DNA from: Winogradskyella_A sp963966315
GTDB lineage: Bacteria > Bacteroidota > Bacteroidia > Flavobacteriales > Flavobacteriaceae
DNA length: 52,819 nt
Direction of reading: 5' to 3'
Assembly (NCBI GenBank): GCA_963966315.1
Contig: CAWZYX010000006.1
Coordinates: forward strand, 1-52,819
The first letter of the stretch is position 1. Each line of letters starts with the position of its first letter. The notes beneath the pieces are model-generated. The model made no database searches and had not been told where the DNA came from. It saw nothing but the letters and a program-made list of their open reading frames with translations. The position numbers and the translations under genes are program-made. Below are positions 51,813 through 52,819 of the stretch, piece by piece.

Positions 51813-52423
51813 AACAAACCGTGTATTTCGGCATCAATTCGGTTAATGACATCGCCCAGGTCTTCCGGGTTGGTGACAAAATCCAGTTTGTCCACGTCAA
51901 TAATGAGCAGTTTCCCCTTGTCATAACCGTGAATCCATGCCTCATAGCGTTCGTTCAAACGGCTGAGATAGTCTATGCTGATGGAGTTTTCATAATCTCT
52001 TCCTCTACGATGTATCTGAGAGACCAGATTGGGAATAGTGCTTCTTAAATAGATGAGCAGATCAGGACCCTTTACCAATGATTCCATCAGGTCAAAAAGA
52101 CTTTTGTAATTCTCAAAATCACGGTTGGTCATGAGGCCCATTGCATGTAAATTAGGAGCAAAAATATGGGAGTCTTCATAGATGGTGCGGTCTTGAATGA
52201 TATTCTTTCCGCTCTCTCTTATCTGCAGTACTTGCCTGAAACGACTGTTTAAAAAATACACCTGTAGGTTAAAACTCCATCGCTCCATCTGATTATAGAA
52301 GTCATCGAGGTAGGGATTGTCCACCACATCCTCCAAATGCGCTTCCCAGCGATAGTGTTTTGCTAACAGTTTGGTGAGAGTTGTTTTGCCGGCTCCTATG
52401 TTTCCAGCAATGGCTACATGCAT
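51809..52423 (-). CDS. Deoxynucleoside kinase family protein
   Basis: A 204-residue cytoplasmic kinase of the deoxyribonucleoside kinase/deoxyadenosine kinase family. The P-loop is GNIGAGKTT (residues 7-15), followed by LEDVVDNPYLDDFY, the DRS-type motif QDRTIYEDSHIFA and the lid region IHRRGRDYENSI. It phosphorylates deoxynucleosides for salvage, matching the nucleoside transporter and thyA elsewhere in the window. The length is normal. It starts one base after the stop of the upstream hypothetical gene on the same strand, so the two are probably translationally coupled, and it overlaps the convergent APP1-like gene by 4 nt. Confidence 0.92.
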   Translation of the reverse strand: MHVAIAGNIGAGKTTLTKLLAKHYRWEAHLEDVVDNPYLDDFYNQMERWSFNLQVYFLNSRFRQVLQIRESGKNIIQDRTIYEDSHIFAPNLHAMGLMTNRDFENYKSLFDLMESLVKGPDLLIYLRSTIPNLVSQIHRRGRDYENSISIDYLSRLNERYEAWIHGYDKGKLLIIDVDKLDFVTNPEDLGDVINRIDAEIHGLF

Positions 52424-52424
52424 C

Positions 52425-52819
52425 TTAGTTAATTTTTAGTTGGTATCTATAAAGAAAATGATCTCGATAAAGATACAAGGTTTGATTTGTTACCAAAAAC
52501 TGATTTATTAACAAATAGTTGCCCTCTATCGGAATGATCGTTTTGTTTTGACGGTCGTAGTAATAATAGTTGGCATCTCCTTTCAACACAAGATTCGATT
52601 CACTAAAAGCCATTTTTTCATAACCATTATTGGGTAATTTGGTTTCAAGATTTCCAAAATAAGTGTAGATATACAAGTGATCCTCTGTTAGCAGATAGCA
52701 ATAATTATAGTCACTTTTCATATCCAGGATCACGTCCGAAATCGGGACGGTTTTAATTCGTGTGCTATTGAAACGGTAATCGTATAATTCCAGCACCTGA
52801 AGATCCTGATCTGTCTCTT
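52425..52819 (-). CDS. 3' part of a conserved hypothetical gene, cut by the window edge
   Basis: The frame stays open to the end of the window on the minus strand (codons for ETDQDLQ precede the first candidate start, a GTG at 52796), so the N-terminus is missing. The visible ~130 residues are strikingly Tyr- and beta-rich (LELYDYRFN, LLTEDHLYIYTYFGNLETKL, NYYYYDRQNK, LYLYRDHFLYRY). Short repeated strands suggest beta-propeller blades. I do not recognise the family. It lies one base upstream of the deoxynucleoside kinase gene. No catalytic motif is visible in this fragment. Confidence 0.6.
   Translation of the reverse strand, partial: ETDQDLQVLELYDYRFNSTRIKTVPISDVILDMKSDYNYCYLLTEDHLYIYTYFGNLETKLPNNGYEKMAFSESNLVLKGDANYYYYDRQNKTIIPIEGNYLLINQFLVTNQTLYLYRDHFLYRYQLKIN

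Overview
The window looks like chromosomal DNA of a marine flavobacterium (Bacteroidota, Flavobacteriaceae). The reasons are: several proteins ending in type IX secretion (T9SS) type A sorting domains; SPII lipoproteins in a glycan-degradation locus; families largely restricted to Bacteroidota (DUF5686/CarboxypepD_reg proteins, a 2TM-domain protein, a bifunctional nuclease with a UVR tail); AT-rich intergenic regions; and promoter-like sequences of the TTG-N18-20-TAnnTTTG type. No rRNA, tRNA, CRISPR array, insertion sequence or phage gene was recognised.

Region 1 (1-19600) is a beta-1,3-glucan (laminarin-type) utilisation locus entered part-way through. A surface-facing block comes first: a 5'-truncated protein in which the end of a glycosidase-like domain runs into an outer-membrane beta-barrel, a glycan-binding-type lipoprotein, a GH16 laminarinase lipoprotein and a modular PKD/CBM lipoprotein. 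It closes with a terminator at 6833-6862. The second block is a tightly packed operon: a large cytoplasmic phosphorylase of the GH94/GH149 type (best fit GH149 beta-1,3-glucan phosphorylase), a GH17 lipoprotein, a GH30 lipoprotein, a GPH/MFS sugar symporter and a second GH17 without a signal peptide. Two secreted T9SS proteins and a LacI-type regulator complete the locus. The inferred route is: surface GH16 cuts the glucan, GH30 removes beta-1,6 branches, GH17 trims, the symporter imports oligosaccharides, and cytoplasmic GH17 plus phosphorolysis finish them, yielding glucose-1-phosphate. No SusC/SusD pair lies in the window; one would be expected upstream.

Region 2 (19600-34400) is mainly housekeeping: Kdo transferase (waaA), a DegT-type sugar aminotransferase with a Cys cluster, galE, a secreted amidohydrolase, lspA, fabD, a membrane-anchored dihydrofolate reductase fusion, a small CBM48-like protein, a large T9SS beta-propeller protein, a tandem-domain periplasmic protein, thyA, a nucleoside transporter with a periplasmic N-terminal domain, and a bifunctional nuclease. 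Folate, thymidylate and nucleoside functions cluster here.

Region 3 (34400-47100) carries electron-transfer flavoprotein genes etfBA, with a perfect 26-bp palindrome upstream, divergent from the pyruvate dehydrogenase E1 beta gene. Then come two CarboxypepD_reg-type proteins arranged tail to tail, a soluble and a membrane pyrophosphatase side by side, and an S9 dipeptidyl peptidase.

Region 4 (47200-52819) holds a secreted T9SS protein built from eight 126-127-residue repeats, an APP1-family phosphatase, a deoxynucleoside kinase, and a 3'-terminal gene cut by the window edge.

All family calls come from reading motifs and architecture by eye. No database search was run.
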